Assembly (NCBI GenBank): GCA_033296725.1
Contig: MU857712.1
Span: 33,085 to 97,084 of the forward strand
Direction: 5' to 3'
DNA from: Corynascus novoguineensis
Taxonomy: Eukaryota > Ascomycota > Sordariomycetes > Sordariales > Chaetomiaceae
DNA length: 64,000 nucleotides
Both the position numbers and the translations under genes were made by a program. The notes under the pieces were generated by a model. That model made no database searches and was not told the origin of the DNA. It worked only from the letters and a program-made list of their open reading frames with translations. Shown here one piece after another: positions 12,698-24,616 of this stretch; within the stretch, counting starts at the first letter, position 1; every line of letters begins with the position of its first letter.

Positions 12698-13330
12698 TTA
12701 GCAAACATCATACGTCGGCAGGCCCTGACCCGCGTATGTGAAACCGGCCTCCCACTGCGGCGCGTCCTCGCCCACGATAGTGCCGGGCTGACCATTCTCA
12801 ACGCACAACGCAACAACGTTGTCAAGTTGGGTGCCGATGTTTTGGGTCGTCGTCTCGAAGGTCTCGCACAGGGAGCAGAAGAAGCCCTGGCACGTTCCGA
12901 AGGTATAGGTGAGACACGAGTTTGCCGCGATAATAATCGGGTCATCAGTGGACAAGACCTCACTGACAATGGTGTTGCAGTCTTCCACGGAAGGTCTCAG
13001 TTCCTAGAAGAGGTTAGCCTGGGGTGAACTGGGTCAGTGTGGGAAAGGTGTTCGAGCCCTTACCGGGTTTGTGCATTCATAGAAATCGCGAGCCTGGAGG
13101 GTGCTGCTGCGTTGTTGCAAGCCCGACACCTTCGTGAGTGCGGCAGTGGAGCGCTTCTCGGTAGGAGCACTGATCGTGGTCTTGAACTCCGGCGTCCGCA
13201 TCTTGATGCTAGTAATCATCTCCGGCCTCGTAGACCGTTTGTGCATACGGGTTACGCGGCTTTCAGGGCCGGAGGATTCAAGGGCCGCAGCAACGCCCAA
13301 GAACGAAGCGAGGAGAGTAATGAACTTCAT
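12698..13330 (-). CDS. Small secreted cysteine-containing protein with Kex2-like sites
   Basis: Protein of 190 aa and unknown function. Two exons: 13330-13064 and 13003-12698, with a 60-nt intron (GTAAGG...CTAG). Residues 1-16 form a signal peptide (MKFITLLASFLGVAAA). The next ~65 residues are polar and basic with dibasic sites K31-R32 and K59-R60, where a Kex2-type protease could release a mature C-terminal domain. That domain begins around C86 and holds about seven cysteines, spaced as expected for a small disulfide-bonded extracellular fold, and ends with Cys. I do not recognise the family; it could be an effector-like or cell-wall protein. A TATAAAG element lies about 135 bp upstream of the ATG. 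Confidence 0.72.
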
Positions 13331-15159
13331 GGTGACACTGTTCGCACTTGCTCAGATGAAAATGAACTCGCAGAAGGGCTGGGTTAAGCTCAGTGATAGC
13401 TTGAGGATCGGAGAAAAGATGTTGATCAGTTATCTCTTGAAAAGACCTGCGGGTGCCAGTCGTCTTTATATGTCTTTCCTCCCAAGCCCTCTCTTCTATG
13501 CTAATGCTCTTCGGCCACCCACCTCCTGGACCGCGGGCAAACTCGCTTGCCACGAGCAAGGCCCTTCGACTGTGTCTCATCCTCTTTGCGAGTGGGATTG
13601 CCGTAAAATTGCCGTCCAGGACCATGGCTTTCGAAATTGCCCAGGGGATGGATAAAGTCAGCTTGGGCACCCTCCCTCCACAGCCATGGCATGCAGTTCC
13701 CATGCTGCCTTGCACCGACTTTCACCAATGAAGCGAGGCTCGTGACGACGGCGATGCGACATGGGTTAGGCTGGGCCGTGTGTGTGCATCGAAAGGGTAC
13801 CACCAAGATGCAAAGCGAAGGGAACAGTCCTACCGTGTTGCCCGGTCCAAGATCCAAGAGGGGGAGGCGCAGGATGAGACCCAACCAGGAGATACTCGGC
13901 ACATCGAAAGATCCTCTCTTGGGATTCAATCACGAACCAGGGTTTCTCAGTCAGCCTTGCATTCCTGATCAAGTTGATTTTTGCGGTCGTGTGCCTGGCT
14001 TATGCCGGCTTGCACGTTTGTCCGCTTTCAAAAGAACACCCGTAGTCGTCACAACCTCTCCTCGCTGTGGGCGCCGATAACGTTGTTGACACTATTTTTA
14101 ACTCAACCAAAGGGTCGTTGACCGGGGGCAGCGAGACGCATGCAGCGCAGCTGGCGTGTGCAATTCATGGGGGGAAAAACCCGGAAACAGAGGGGATCAG
14201 CAGCAGTTGAGCATATGTCCCAGGTACGGTACGAAGCGAACGCGGAGCCGAACCCAGTTCTGAGGGTCGAAGCGGGTAGTTCATTCGGCAACAGGGGAAT
14301 GGAGGGCTGATGCGTTGCCTTGATACTACGCTGTGAGAGAGGAGTCGCCGTCCTGAACGCGAAGGAATGGCCTCAAAAGCAACGGGGCTGACAGCTTGGC
14401 GAAGCCTTCGGGGACGGCAGGAAATTGATTTGAAGGCCGGAGCATGGGTTGAAGGACCCCGGAGAAGACGGCTCACCGATGACACGGTCATGGTAAGAGC
14501 CGTATCACCAAATCCTGGGGGCTTTGACGCCTCAACAGTACCGATTTGAGAAGGTAGCACGTTCCGTATTTGGTGAAGTAAAGAGCCCTAAGACACGACT
14601 GGTGTAGCGCGCGGACGTGAAGATGTCCAATTAATGAATGTGATGCAGCTATGCCACTTCCGTTGCGCCCGTGTCAGCGAAGTCGGAGCGCCTCGGAGAT
14701 TTTGGCATCCGACTCTACATGTAACCTGGAAACTGGGGATGCGATGCCACAGCCGCCGATGAGCAACTCGAGTAATCTGTAATGGGATGTTGAACCAGGT
14801 TGGTGGATGGCTGCATGCAGGCCAAGTGGGCAAATGAATCGGGACTGGCGGACGGGACGGGATTGCGGGAAGGCCACTAGTACCCCGCTGGGTAAGTCTG
14901 GTGGGCCTCCCGTCTTGGGGCACGTGACGGAGCCACTTGCAAGAAACTACCCGCCGGAAGCGGCAGAATATTTTACCGAGGAGATCGGTCGACGCGGGCA
15001 CCCAGGCACGTCAAGGGCTTCGATGGGCCGATCAGACCCATCCCCACCCAAGCCAGCTTATCGGCTGAGCGATAAGCATCGACCGCTGGAAAAAAAGTTC
15101 GCGTCGCAAAGCCCATGCAAGCCTTTTCGGCGAGTTGATTGTTTTGCGCAACCATCAAG
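13331..15159. other. Divergent intergenic region
   Basis: About 1.8 kb between the small secreted-protein gene and HAS1. Several GC-rich open frames of 100-185 codons exist on both strands, but they overlap each other and lack domains, so I treat them as chance frames. Confidence 0.55.
13464..13470 (-). promoter_or_regulatory. TATA box of the small secreted-protein gene
   Basis: On the minus strand this reads TATAAAG, about 135 bp upstream of the ATG at 13330. Position and sequence fit a core promoter element; no experimental support. Confidence 0.45.
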
Positions 15160-17082
15160 ATGGCATCCGATCTCAGCAAAAAGAGAAAGTTCAAAGACGG
15201 CAAGGGCGTTAAGTCCGAGTCAAATACCACTGCAACCTCAAAAGCTAAAAAGCTAAAGAGAGACCCGACCCCAGATGAGAGCGAAGACGACGACAACAGC
15301 GATCGCAGGATTGATAGCCAGGACTCTGAAGCGGAAAGTGCAAGCTCTCAGGCGGCCGGCTCGGAGGATGAAGATGTTGAGAAGGATGCGGATGGCACAG
15401 AGGAGAAGCAGGATGGGTCAGCAACACTTGCTGACGTCGCGAAGGGAGACGGCTCTTTGCTGGGCCCTTCTGTGTCGACAGATGCCCAGGCATTCTCCGA
15501 GCTTAATCTCTCCGAGAAAACCATGAAGGCAATTGGCGAGATGGGTTTTACAAAAATGACTGAGATTCAGCGGCGAGGCATCCCTCCTCTTCTTGCGGGC
15601 AAAGATGTACTCGGAGCAGCCAAAACAGGTTCCGGGAAGACGCTTGCCTTCCTCATCCCGGCTGTCGAGATGCTTAGCTCTCTTCGTTTCAAGCCCAGGA
15701 ACGGCACCGGTGCCATCGTTGTTACGCCCACGCGTGAGCTGGCACTGCAGATTTTTGGAGTCGCGCGCGAGCTGATGAAGAACCACTCACAGACGTGTAA
15801 GTTTGCAGCTGTTGCCCCATCCTTGGGGCATTGACTGACTTGCTTCTCCAGACGGAGTTGTCATTGGAGGTGCCAATCGCAGAGCAGAGGCGGATAAGCT
15901 GGGTAAGGGAGTTAACCTCCTGATTGCCACGCCTGGCCGCTTGCTAGATCGTAAGTTTTAACCTCGGTGTTTTCAATGCCCGATTCTTATTGACTCTCCC
16001 ATCTGGCAGATCTCCAGAACACTCCATTCGTTTTCAAGAACCTAAGATCTTTGATCATCGACGAGGCCGACCGCATCTTGGAAATTGGGTTCGAGGACGA
16101 AATGCGCCAGATCGTCAAGATTCTCCCTAAGGAGGACCGCCAGACTATGCTTTTCTCAGCCACACAGACGACCAAAGTTGAGGATCTTGCCAGAATCTCT
16201 CTTCGACCCGGGCCCCTCTATATCAATGTCGACGAGGAAAAGCAGTACAGCACAGTTGAAGGGCTTGATCAGGGCTACGTTGTTGTTGACGCCGACAAGC
16301 GTTTCCTGCTACTTTTCTCCTTCCTCAAGAAGATGGCCAAGAAGAAGATCATTGTGTTCTTCTCGTCCTGCAACTCGGTCAAGTACTACAGCGAACTTCT
16401 TCAGTACATTGACCTGCAGGTTCTTGACTTGCACGGGAAACAGAAGCAACAAAAGCGGACTAATACTTTCTTCGAGTTCTGCAACGCTAAGCAGGGCACA
16501 CTGATCTGCACAGATGTTGCTGCCCGAGGCCTCGATATACCCCAAGTTGACTGGATTGTCCAGTTCGATCCGCCGGATGACCCTCGCGACTACATTCACC
16601 GTGTCGGCCGGACTGCCAGAGGTAACAACACGAAAGGGCGATCCTTGTTGTTCCTGCAGCCGTGTGAGCTTGGTTTCCTCGCCCATCTTAAAGCGGCGAA
16701 GGTACCCGTCGTCGAGTACGATTTCCCCAAGAACAAGATCCTCAACGTTCAGTCCCAGCTAGAGAAGCTTATTGGGAGCAACTACTACCTCAACCAGAGC
16801 GCCAAGGATGGGTACAGGTCGTACCTCCACGCCTATGCTTCTCACAGCCTTCGCAGCGTTTTTGATATTCACAAGCTTGATCTGGTGAAGGTCGCCAAGG
16901 TAAGGAGTCTTCGTGTTGGCGCTTGCAGAAGCCATTGCTGACCACACGCACAGGGCTTCGGTTTTTCCACGCCGCCGAGAGTTGACATCACCCTAGCGGC
17001 AGGGCTGAGCCGGGACAAGAAACCTCAGGCTAGGAGAGCTTACGGCAGCCAACCGCGGCAAGGCGGCCATCACCGCAAGTAG
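15160..17082 (+). CDS. HAS1: ATP-dependent RNA helicase HAS1 (DEAD-box)
   Basis: Nucleolar DEAD-box helicase needed for 40S and 60S ribosome biogenesis, 584 aa. Four exons: 15160-15796, 15852-15950, 16010-16899 and 16954-17082. ATG 15160 (context ATCAAGATGG) is preferred to an in-frame ATG at 15139 because it gives MASDLSKKRK. The N-terminal ~110 residues are Lys-rich then acidic. The helicase core has a Q-motif region (FSEL...EMGFTKMTEIQ), Walker A TGSGKT (K160), PTRELA, TPGR, DEAD (263-266), SAT, and HRVGRTAR in the second RecA domain. The C-terminus reads KGFGFSTPPRVDI, the extension characteristic of HAS1/DDX18 rather than other DEAD-box helicases, and ends in a basic Gly/Arg-rich tail. 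All introns are 54-59 nt. Confidence 0.95.
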
Positions 17083-18648
17083 TTCCCGCGTAATAGACAA
17101 AGAAGTGTGGTGAACAGAACGGTGGTTACAGTTTCTCACGAGTTCTGGTATGGAGTTGCGGCGTCAGAAGAAAGGATGGATTCGCATACCCTAGGAGCGG
17201 CTGCATTAGCTGAGTCGAAGTTTCTCGCTCCGTTGTCACCTACCTGGCCCGCATTCTAGATCCTTTGACTGTGACTTCTTATTTTACCGTAGAGTGCCAG
17301 AGAAATCTGATCGGAGAGCCAGCCCATTTCGTCATCCTCTTACTCAACAATAAGGTTCGTAGCGGCGCGGCTGCTTCGATGATCTTTGATGTACTTCGGC
17401 CGCCCTGACCCATAAACATGCCATATTAATTCCTGGCACTTCGGCCATTAACACTAGTTTTTCAAGAGCATCAGAAAAGAGTACTATGTATCTTGTTTCA
17501 TTAGCTCTTCTTCGAGTTTCAAGGTCGTGCTGTAGTCGTGATCGGTTAGGTTGCCGAATTGTGAAGATACCGCTGCGGGTTAGGGTTAAGAGCATGTTAC
17601 TCTTCCTCCGCCCTCGTGCCGATGGTTGCTGCCCTGCTAGCCACGGTGCCCAACTTGAGTATTCCAGTGTGTTTTCGGCTTCGTATCTTCCGAATCCTTC
17701 CGTTTATCTGTATTGCACTGCGGTTTGCCAAATGTACGGACTCGTACGTTTGCTATCACGTTCCCTCTTTCTCGTCCCTTTCTTTTTTCTCTTTCCTTTC
17801 TTACTTAATTTCTGGGTCTCATTCTAACCATAGTTCAGGCATGAGCGGAAATGAAGTCTTCAAGATCCGCTCATTATGGCAAGTCCGGCGCAAACCTCGG
17901 GGACCAGCGGTTTCCATTCTTCATGAGTGCTGGGCGCAGCAGTTACCCGATCAGCGACCGCCCGGGATAGTTCAAACTCTTGCAAGGCAATAATCGCCCG
18001 GATGCAACTTTACCTGAACGTCATCAGTAGTTTGTTTGTCATTTGTTGCGGCGGTGTACTGGTTTTCGCGAGTTTTCTTCCCGCCGACTTTGCCAAGACG
18101 TTTGGGCAGCCGCTGCGTTACCCCTGCACGCCGAAACGAGTGGCTCTCAAGCGTTGGGCGCTTACAAGCTTTGGGCCACAAGCGCTTCAAGTTGCAACGT
18201 CGACGGCGACGGATTGGCTTTGGTTGCCGGAACAAAGAGGAGCCCTGTCAAGATCTATCTTTAAACTTTCATTGTTGAAACTTCAGTCATGCGCCCTGTT
18301 TCTAGCCGCCGTTTCTTTATCAGGGCCAGGACGCCCCCTCTCTATTGTCGCATTTTTCTGTTGTTCTGCCACCTCACCTTTTCAACGTTGTTCTTCATTG
18401 TCACACATAGAGTCATGCATCAATAGAGCAGATATGGACCATCTCTCTGCTTGAGCATCTGCTTTCCCTTATTCTTTTCGGTTTCCTGGGATTGTTCTTT
18501 TCAAGATCACGGTAGCAGGTCTACATCAAACAACGCCAACCACAAACTTCCTAATTCGGTAAACATAATCGACACGGCGCCTTGAAACACCAGAAAACTT
18601 CGTTGCACGCTTTACGATCCTTTGCTTCGGCGATCTCCAAGCAGCGCC
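17083..18648. other. Intergenic region upstream of PRM1
   Basis: About 1.6 kb. It carries pyrimidine-rich stretches (for example 17755-17815) and one open frame of 175 codons (17927-18454) without a recognisable domain, which I do not call. It probably contains the HAS1 3' UTR and a long PRM1 promoter and 5' UTR. Confidence 0.5.
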
Positions 18649-20787
18649 ATGTACCATAATGAAAAGGCGGGGGCAGTGCCTCCAGTCCCCCCCAATCTCA
18701 ACGCCAGCACCTGGCACACAGTCGACCTTCACAACGAATCTCAAACCGAGAGGCTACCGCCCCACGCTCACACGGCGCCCACCGTCACCCCATATTTGGG
18801 ACTCAGAGCAAGACTCTCACAACTCTGGTTCAACCGCTGGACCATCCTTCTGATCCTCGTCCTCGTCCGCGTCCTCATCCTGACTGCTGGCCTCAATGAC
18901 AATCTTGACGACGCAAAGGATAAGGCTTTATCAGCATGCACCAAGGTTGAAGACGTGGGGAGCGCAATGGCATCCATGCCACACTACCTTTCAGTCGGCG
19001 TCAACTCTTTGGCCTCCGATGGAATCACGAAAGCTGTCTCAGGCATGGTGCACATGCTGATGCTGATTTTGACGGGCGTCGAGAATCTCATCTTCTTCAT
19101 CATCAACTTGTTTGTTGGGACCTATGCTTGCCTGATTGCAGCCCTCATCCATGGTGGCCTTGACGTTTCTGTCAAGGTAGTTGAGGGAGCCACCAAGGTC
19201 ATGAATAACGCCATCGGTACCATCACAAGCCAGATTTCGGACACCGTCGACGATGTTCAGGGCGCCATCAACGAGATTCCCGACAAGATAAGCGGTCTTC
19301 TCGGTGGAATTGACTTTGATTTGCCTAAGATTGACATTGCCGACAATCTTGACGACCTCAAAAACATCAAGATCAACAGCAAGGATCTCGTGAAGGACCT
19401 GGTGTCCCTCAACAAGACTATACCAACCTTTGACGAGGTTGAAAAGTTCACCAAGAATGCCATTGCCATTCCCTTCAACTTTCTTAAGGAGCAGGTCAAC
19501 AGCAGTTTTGGCTCGTACAGGTTTGACGAGTCCGTTTTTCCCGTGGCCCAGAAGCAGGCGCTCTCATTTTGTTCCAACAACTCGTTCCTTAACGAATTCT
19601 TCGAAACGCTCTTCAACATCGTCTCGACAGCCAAGATTGCGTTTGCCGTTGTTATTCCCATTTTAGCAGTCCTGGCTATGCTCGGTATGGGATACATTGA
19701 GGTCCGGCGCTGGCGGAGGGAAAAGGAGCGTTCTCGAGAGTTCACCGAACGTGGTTACGATGCGATGGACGTCGTCTACCTTTCTTCCAGGCCTGCGACA
19801 GCAGGCTTTGGACTGTGGCTGTCGTCGAAATTCAAAAACCTAAAGAAGCAGCTGCTTGTTAGGTGGACCATCGCATATGGAACCTCGCTCCCTGCTCTGT
19901 TTGTCCTGTCGCTCGCCCTCGCAGGCCTCTTCTCCTGTCTCTGCCAGTTCATCATCCTCCGTTCGATTCAAAAGGAGGCTCCGGCTCTGGCTGATCAAGT
20001 CGGCGACTTCGCTGGCGACGTCGTGCAGACACTGCAAGATGTGTCGACAGACTGGTCCGACGACGCGAACGGCGTCATCATCAAACTCCAGGATGATATC
20101 AACGACGATGTATTCGGCTGGGTAACCAACGCGACAAAAGCCGTAAACAACACACTCAACACCTTCGACGAGGAAATCGACAAAGCCATTACATCCGTCT
20201 TCAAAGACACCATTCTCTTAAACACGGCGCGCAACCTGGTTGGCTGCCTCATCACTCGCAAAATCGAAATGGTAGAGAAGGGTCTGACCTGGGTTCAGGA
20301 CCACGCGCACGTCACGCTCCCGCTCTTTGCCGATAACATTTTTTCGCAAGGCGCCAACAGTAGCATTAACGGCGACAGCAAACTAACAAGCTTCCTGGCG
20401 TCACCTTCCACGGTGACCACCGATGAGATCACCTCGGCCGTAGACAAGGTCATCACGAAGCTCCAACACGGCATTATCCAGGAGGCACTCATCTCAACGG
20501 CCCTGCTCTTGGTATATGTCATCATCGTCATCAGCGGTGCGGCTCGCGCCCTGGTGGCTTCGGCACAGAAGGACAAGACGCGCGCAGAGGGCGGCGAGCA
20601 GTATGGGATTAAGGCGCCCGGCGGCAGTAGCGGCAGCACCGGGACGGGGAGCGAGCGCCAAACCAGCTTGGACGAGCACGACGTCGTGTACGCTGGCAGC
20701 GTCAAGAAAGGGCGACTGGGGCCGGAAAGGTGGCCATCGCACGCCAGGAAGAGTAGTTACCCAGAAATGGACGGCCCTGGCCGCTAG
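18649..20787 (+). CDS. PRM1: Plasma membrane fusion protein PRM1
   Basis: Multispanning membrane protein acting in plasma-membrane fusion during mating and hyphal or germling fusion; 712 aa with no intron. The start is ATG 18649 (MYHNEKAG). Hydrophobic segments lie near residues 65-85 (WTILLILVLVRVLIL), 145-175, 330-360, 410-435 and 620-645. Between them are long extracellular-type loops rich in D/N/I/V with coiled-coil character, which is the PRM1 layout. The C-terminus is a cytosolic Ser/Gly/Lys-rich tail. The length agrees with Pezizomycotina PRM1 proteins (about 680-780 aa). Assignment is from overall architecture and from the N-terminal LGLRARLSQLWFNRWTILL segment, since PRM1 has no catalytic motif. 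Confidence 0.9.
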   Translation: MYHNEKAGAVPPVPPNLNASTWHTVDLHNESQTERLPPHAHTAPTVTPYLGLRARLSQLWFNRWTILLILVLVRVLILTAGLNDNLDDAKDKALSACTKVEDVGSAMASMPHYLSVGVNSLASDGITKAVSGMVHMLMLILTGVENLIFFIINLFVGTYACLIAALIHGGLDVSVKVVEGATKVMNNAIGTITSQISDTVDDVQGAINEIPDKISGLLGGIDFDLPKIDIADNLDDLKNIKINSKDLVKDLVSLNKTIPTFDEVEKFTKNAIAIPFNFLKEQVNSSFGSYRFDESVFPVAQKQALSFCSNNSFLNEFFETLFNIVSTAKIAFAVVIPILAVLAMLGMGYIEVRRWRREKERSREFTERGYDAMDVVYLSSRPATAGFGLWLSSKFKNLKKQLLVRWTIAYGTSLPALFVLSLALAGLFSCLCQFIILRSIQKEAPALADQVGDFAGDVVQTLQDVSTDWSDDANGVIIKLQDDINDDVFGWVTNATKAVNNTLNTFDEEIDKAITSVFKDTILLNTARNLVGCLITRKIEMVEKGLTWVQDHAHVTLPLFADNIFSQGANSSINGDSKLTSFLASPSTVTTDEITSAVDKVITKLQHGIIQEALISTALLLVYVIIVISGAARALVASAQKDKTRAEGGEQYGIKAPGGSSGSTGTGSERQTSLDEHDVVYAGSVKKGRLGPERWPSHARKSSYPEMDGPGR

Positions 20788-21935
20788 GAGCGGTCTGCTC
20801 ACCCGCGTTATGATTTAAGAATACCACCATTCGATGGATGACGAGGGGGAAGTTTTTGTTGCAACCTGCTAAGGTACATGTGTGCTCACCGATTGGACAT
20901 TGGCGAGCGCGGCGTGGATGTGGCGTACGTGGATAAGACGGACAGATTATTGAGCATATTAGTTAATTGTATTTTCTTTTGTTTATCCGGCAAAGCACAT
21001 GAAGAGATACCCTTTCAATTGGAAACTGGTCTTATGTTTGCGGTCTCTCCGGCGGCTCCTGTTTTGTGATGTAGAACGGCGCCTTGCATTGCGGCTGCAC
21101 TCGCCTGGATAAGTGTTTATCCCCGTCTTCAACTCAGACCTGCATCCGGCCGCCGAGGCAGATCAGCTATCTCCATATTCGCAAAACCTGCTGCTGCAAT
21201 TAGGGAAAATGGGCATGAAAGTATTTCGACCAATTGAAGATTTATATTATTTAGATTCAGTGAGGCAAAAGCATACTTCATCGTAGTTTTTTTTTTTTTC
21301 CTTTCATTCAATTAATAGTAGTTGGAACTTAATATGGAACCGAAACATCGAGGCCCCCAACTGATGAGTTTGACGAGAACAGATCGATCCTTCCTGAGCA
21401 CATCGGACATTTCTCAGCGGCTTCCGCTTACATAAACAGGAGCAATGATGCGCATCAGCCGTAACCAGCGGGGCTCAATTCTAAGTCAGATTTCAGAATG
21501 GGTACCTGTTTGGTGATAAGCTGAAAGTTCGGCGGCCAATTCATGTTCTCGTGCAATGGGATGGGTTTGTGGAATGCAAAGACTGCGGTTGTTTGACTTC
21601 GGTCCACAGAGACTTGGAAGTTGCCTCATCAGTGTCGCCTCTGGGTATTTCAGATTCTTGTTAGCTTGCAGAATAATCCATACGTGGGTCCCGAACTCGG
21701 GCCTTCCGGTACCTGGGCAGTTGGGCTTATTGGTGGCGCGGCGGGGTTAGTCCCGAACTGAGTCAAACCCTGCCCCTCGCCTCCCAGGGTCTGGTATTTG
21801 AACTTGCTCCTCAACCCACCTCAAAGGGTATTCTTTCGTCGTTCAACCCTTTGCACTTCTCTTCGTTGCGGGCACCATCCGCTTGGTTCAGACATCACCA
21901 AGCTTTACATATCCAATTGATTGCGATTGCCCCTC
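20788..21935. other. Intergenic region with tryptophan synthase promoter
   Basis: About 1.15 kb between PRM1 and tryptophan synthase. No coding pattern. It holds a T-run near 21285-21299 and a perfect TGAGTCA element at 21759-21765. Confidence 0.6.
21759..21765. promoter_or_regulatory. Gcn4/CPC1-type site upstream of tryptophan synthase
   Basis: The heptamer TGAGTCA (TGACTCA on the other strand) is the consensus for the bZIP activator of general amino-acid control (yeast Gcn4, Neurospora CPC1, Aspergillus CpcA). It sits about 170 bp upstream of the ATG at 21936, a normal position for an activator site in an amino-acid biosynthesis gene known to respond to this system in other fungi. Binding is inferred. 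Confidence 0.6.
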
Positions 21936-24296
21936 ATGGAGGCCATCAAGCAGACCTTTCAGCGCTGCAAAGCCCAGAACAGGGTAAGCTTGGAATTGCC
22001 CCGCGATCGCGGCCAACACCACGCGAAACAATACATCAAGTTGCTGACCACGGTATCGTTGTAGGCTGCGCTCGTCACCTATGTCACCGCCGGCTACCCT
22101 ACGGCTGAGGCCACCCCCAACGTTCTCCTTTCCATGGAGAAAGGCGGCGCCGACATCATTGAGCTCGGCGTGCCCTTTACCGATCCCATCGCCGACGGCC
22201 CGACAATCCAGACCGCCAACACCGTGAGTTTCTCGAGATTGATTTGGTTCGGTTTTACTGTCGCATGCCAGTTGCTGACGATCGTATGCCGGAATATAGA
22301 TTGCCCTCCAGAATGGTGTTACAATTGAGTCGACCTTGCAGATGGTCCGTGACGCTCGCAAACTCGGCGTGCGCGCTCCTATTCTGCTCATGGGCTACTA
22401 CAACCCCTTGCTCAGCTACGGAGAGGAGCGCCTTATGAAGGACTGCAACGAGGCTGGCGTTAATGGGTTCATCGTCGTTGACTTGCCGCCTGAAGAGGCT
22501 ATTTCCTTCCGCAAGTGGTGCACCAAGGGAGGGTATGTTTATCATCATTGTCGTCTCGGTGAAGAACCGAAAAGAAGCTGACATTTTTCTCGTACAGGCT
22601 TTCATACATTCCGCTCATTGCTCCCGCCACATCTGATGCTCGCATGCGGCTCCTCTGCCAGCTTGCCGACTCGTTCATCTATGTCGTCTCACGCCAAGGT
22701 GTTACGGGAGCTCTCGGCACTATTAATGCCCACCTCCCGGAACTGCTGTCTAGGGTCAAAAAGTATAGTGGCGACAAGCCCGCTGCCGTTGGGTTCGGTG
22801 TCAGCACTCGTGAGCACTTCGTTTCCATCGCCCAGCTTGCAGACGGTGTTGTGGTCGGCAGCATGATCGTCACCACACTGCAAAAGGCTGTCAAGGGTGA
22901 GGAATGCAAGGCAGTCCAGGACTTCTGCTCGTACCTCTGTGGCCGTACCTCCTCGCCGGAAGACGAGGCTACGCGTGAAGTTGGCATCATTGAAGCAGTG
23001 TCCGGGGCTACGGACTCCAACGGCGAGGTTCATGTGGACGGCGTTGTGAAGGACACCGATGACCTCGTCGCACAGCTTGCGGCCATGCACGGCAAGATCC
23101 CTGAGCGGTTCGGCGAGTTCGGCGGCCAGTATGTTCCCGAGTCATTGATGGACTGCTTGTCCGAGCTCGAGGAAGGCTTCAACAAGATCAAGGACGATCC
23201 TGCCTTCTGGGAGGAATACCGCAGCTACTACCCTTGGATGGGTCGCCCTGGCCACCTGCATAAGGCAGAGCGGTTAACCGAGTATGCCGGCGGCGCCAAC
23301 ATCTGGCTGAAGCGCGAGGACCTTAATCATACCGGATCCCACAAAATCAACAACGCATTAGGTCAGCTCCTGCTTGCCCGCCGTCTCGGCAAAACCAAGA
23401 TCATCGCCGAGACGGGTGCTGGTCAGCATGGTGTTGCCACCGCCACCGTGTGCGCTAAGTTCGGCATGGAGTGCACTGTTTATATGGGTGCCGAGGATGT
23501 CCGCCGTCAGGCTCTGAACGTCTTTCGCATGAAGCTGCTCGGCGCCAAGGTTGTTGCTGTTGAAGCCGGCAGTCGCACTCTCCGTGATGCCGTTAACGAA
23601 GCTCTTCGCGCCTGGGTCGTGCACCTGGAGGACACACACTACATCATTGGGTCGGCTATTGGCCCCCACCCTTTCCCCACCATTGTCCGGACGTTCCAAT
23701 CTGTCATCGGTAACGAGACCAAGGCGCAGATGCTGGAGAAGCGTGGCAAGCTTCCGGATGCTGTGGTTGCGTGTGTCGGTGGCGGTAGTAACGCGGTCGG
23801 CATGTTTTACCCGTTCAGCAACGATCCGAGCGTTAAACTTCTTGGTGTCGAGGCTGGTGGTGATGGTGTAGATACCCCCCGCCACAGTGCAACCCTCGCT
23901 GCGGGTACCAAGGGCGTTCTTCACGGCGTTCGCACCTACATCCTGCAGAATGAACACGGTCAAATCAGCGACACGCATTCCATTTCGGCCGGCCTGGACT
24001 ACCCCGGTGTCGGGCCGGAGCTGTCTAATTGGAAGGACACTGATCGCGCCAAGTTTATTGCAGCCACAGATGCTCAGGCTTTCATCGGCTTTCGCTTGAT
24101 GAGCCAGCTTGAGGGTATCATTCCTGCTCTGGAGTCCTCTCATGGTATCTATGGTGCCATCGAGTTGGCAAAGACCATGAGCAAGGACCAGGATGTGGTC
24201 ATTTGCTTGAGCGGTCGTGGTGACAAGGACGTGCAGAGTGTCGCTGATGAGCTGCCCAAGCTGGGTCCCAAGATTGGTTGGGATTTGCGCTTCTGA
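21936..24296 (+). CDS. trp-3: Tryptophan synthase, fused alpha and beta chains
   Basis: Catalyses the last two steps of tryptophan synthesis: indole-glycerol phosphate cleavage (alpha) and condensation of indole with serine (beta). 712 aa, the usual fungal fused length. Four exons: 21936-21983, 22065-22223, 22300-22532 and 22598-24296. The short first exon codes MEAIKQTFQRCKAQNR, joining AALVTYVTAGYPT. Alpha motifs: IIELGVPFTDPIADGP with the catalytic Glu and Asp, and the Gly-rich phosphate site near SRQGVTGA. Beta motifs: FGGQYVPESL, HTGSHKINN with PLP lysine K396, and the GGGSNAVG phosphate cup. It ends LSGRGDKD...IGWDLRF. The symbol follows the Neurospora orthologue (TRP5 in yeast). An upstream TGAGTCA suggests cross-pathway control. 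Confidence 0.97.
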
Positions 24297-24616
24297 AGCA
24301 TACTAACAAATGGGGATTGGTGGCGCTAGGCTCTGGATCTCTGATACATATGGTCGGCGTGATAGCATAGACACATAGAGCCCTGGGAAGAATCGCAATT
24401 GTTCTTCCACAACGGTCCCTGGTAATATCGTATATGCGTTGAATAGTTTTATGATCGAGCAACATTTCTACAGGTGTTCCTTCTTAAAGCCGCAGGTTGG
24501 CAACATGAAACGCCATCGCAGGTTTACACATCCAGAATACAGTATGGTACATTTCTTTATAATGGCACTGCAGGGGATGCCGACGACACTCCTTCGTGAC
24601 CTCGGCAGAGCCTTAT
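24297..24616. other. Convergent 3' intergenic spacer
   Basis: About 320 bp between the ends of tryptophan synthase and the bL28m gene, expected to hold the two 3' UTRs. Nothing else seen. Confidence 0.6.

Noticed and set aside
13331..15159. Several open frames of 100-185 codons between the secreted-protein gene and HAS1.
   Set aside because: They overlap each other on both strands in GC-rich DNA and show no domains, so at most they are chance frames.
17575..17590. Telomere-like GGGTTAGGGTTA sequence.
   Set aside because: Only two units within an ordinary intergenic region flanked by genes on both sides; not an interstitial telomere array.
17927..18454. 175-codon open frame upstream of PRM1.
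   Set aside because: Low-quality amino-acid pattern with no recognisable domain; likely PRM1 promoter or leader sequence.
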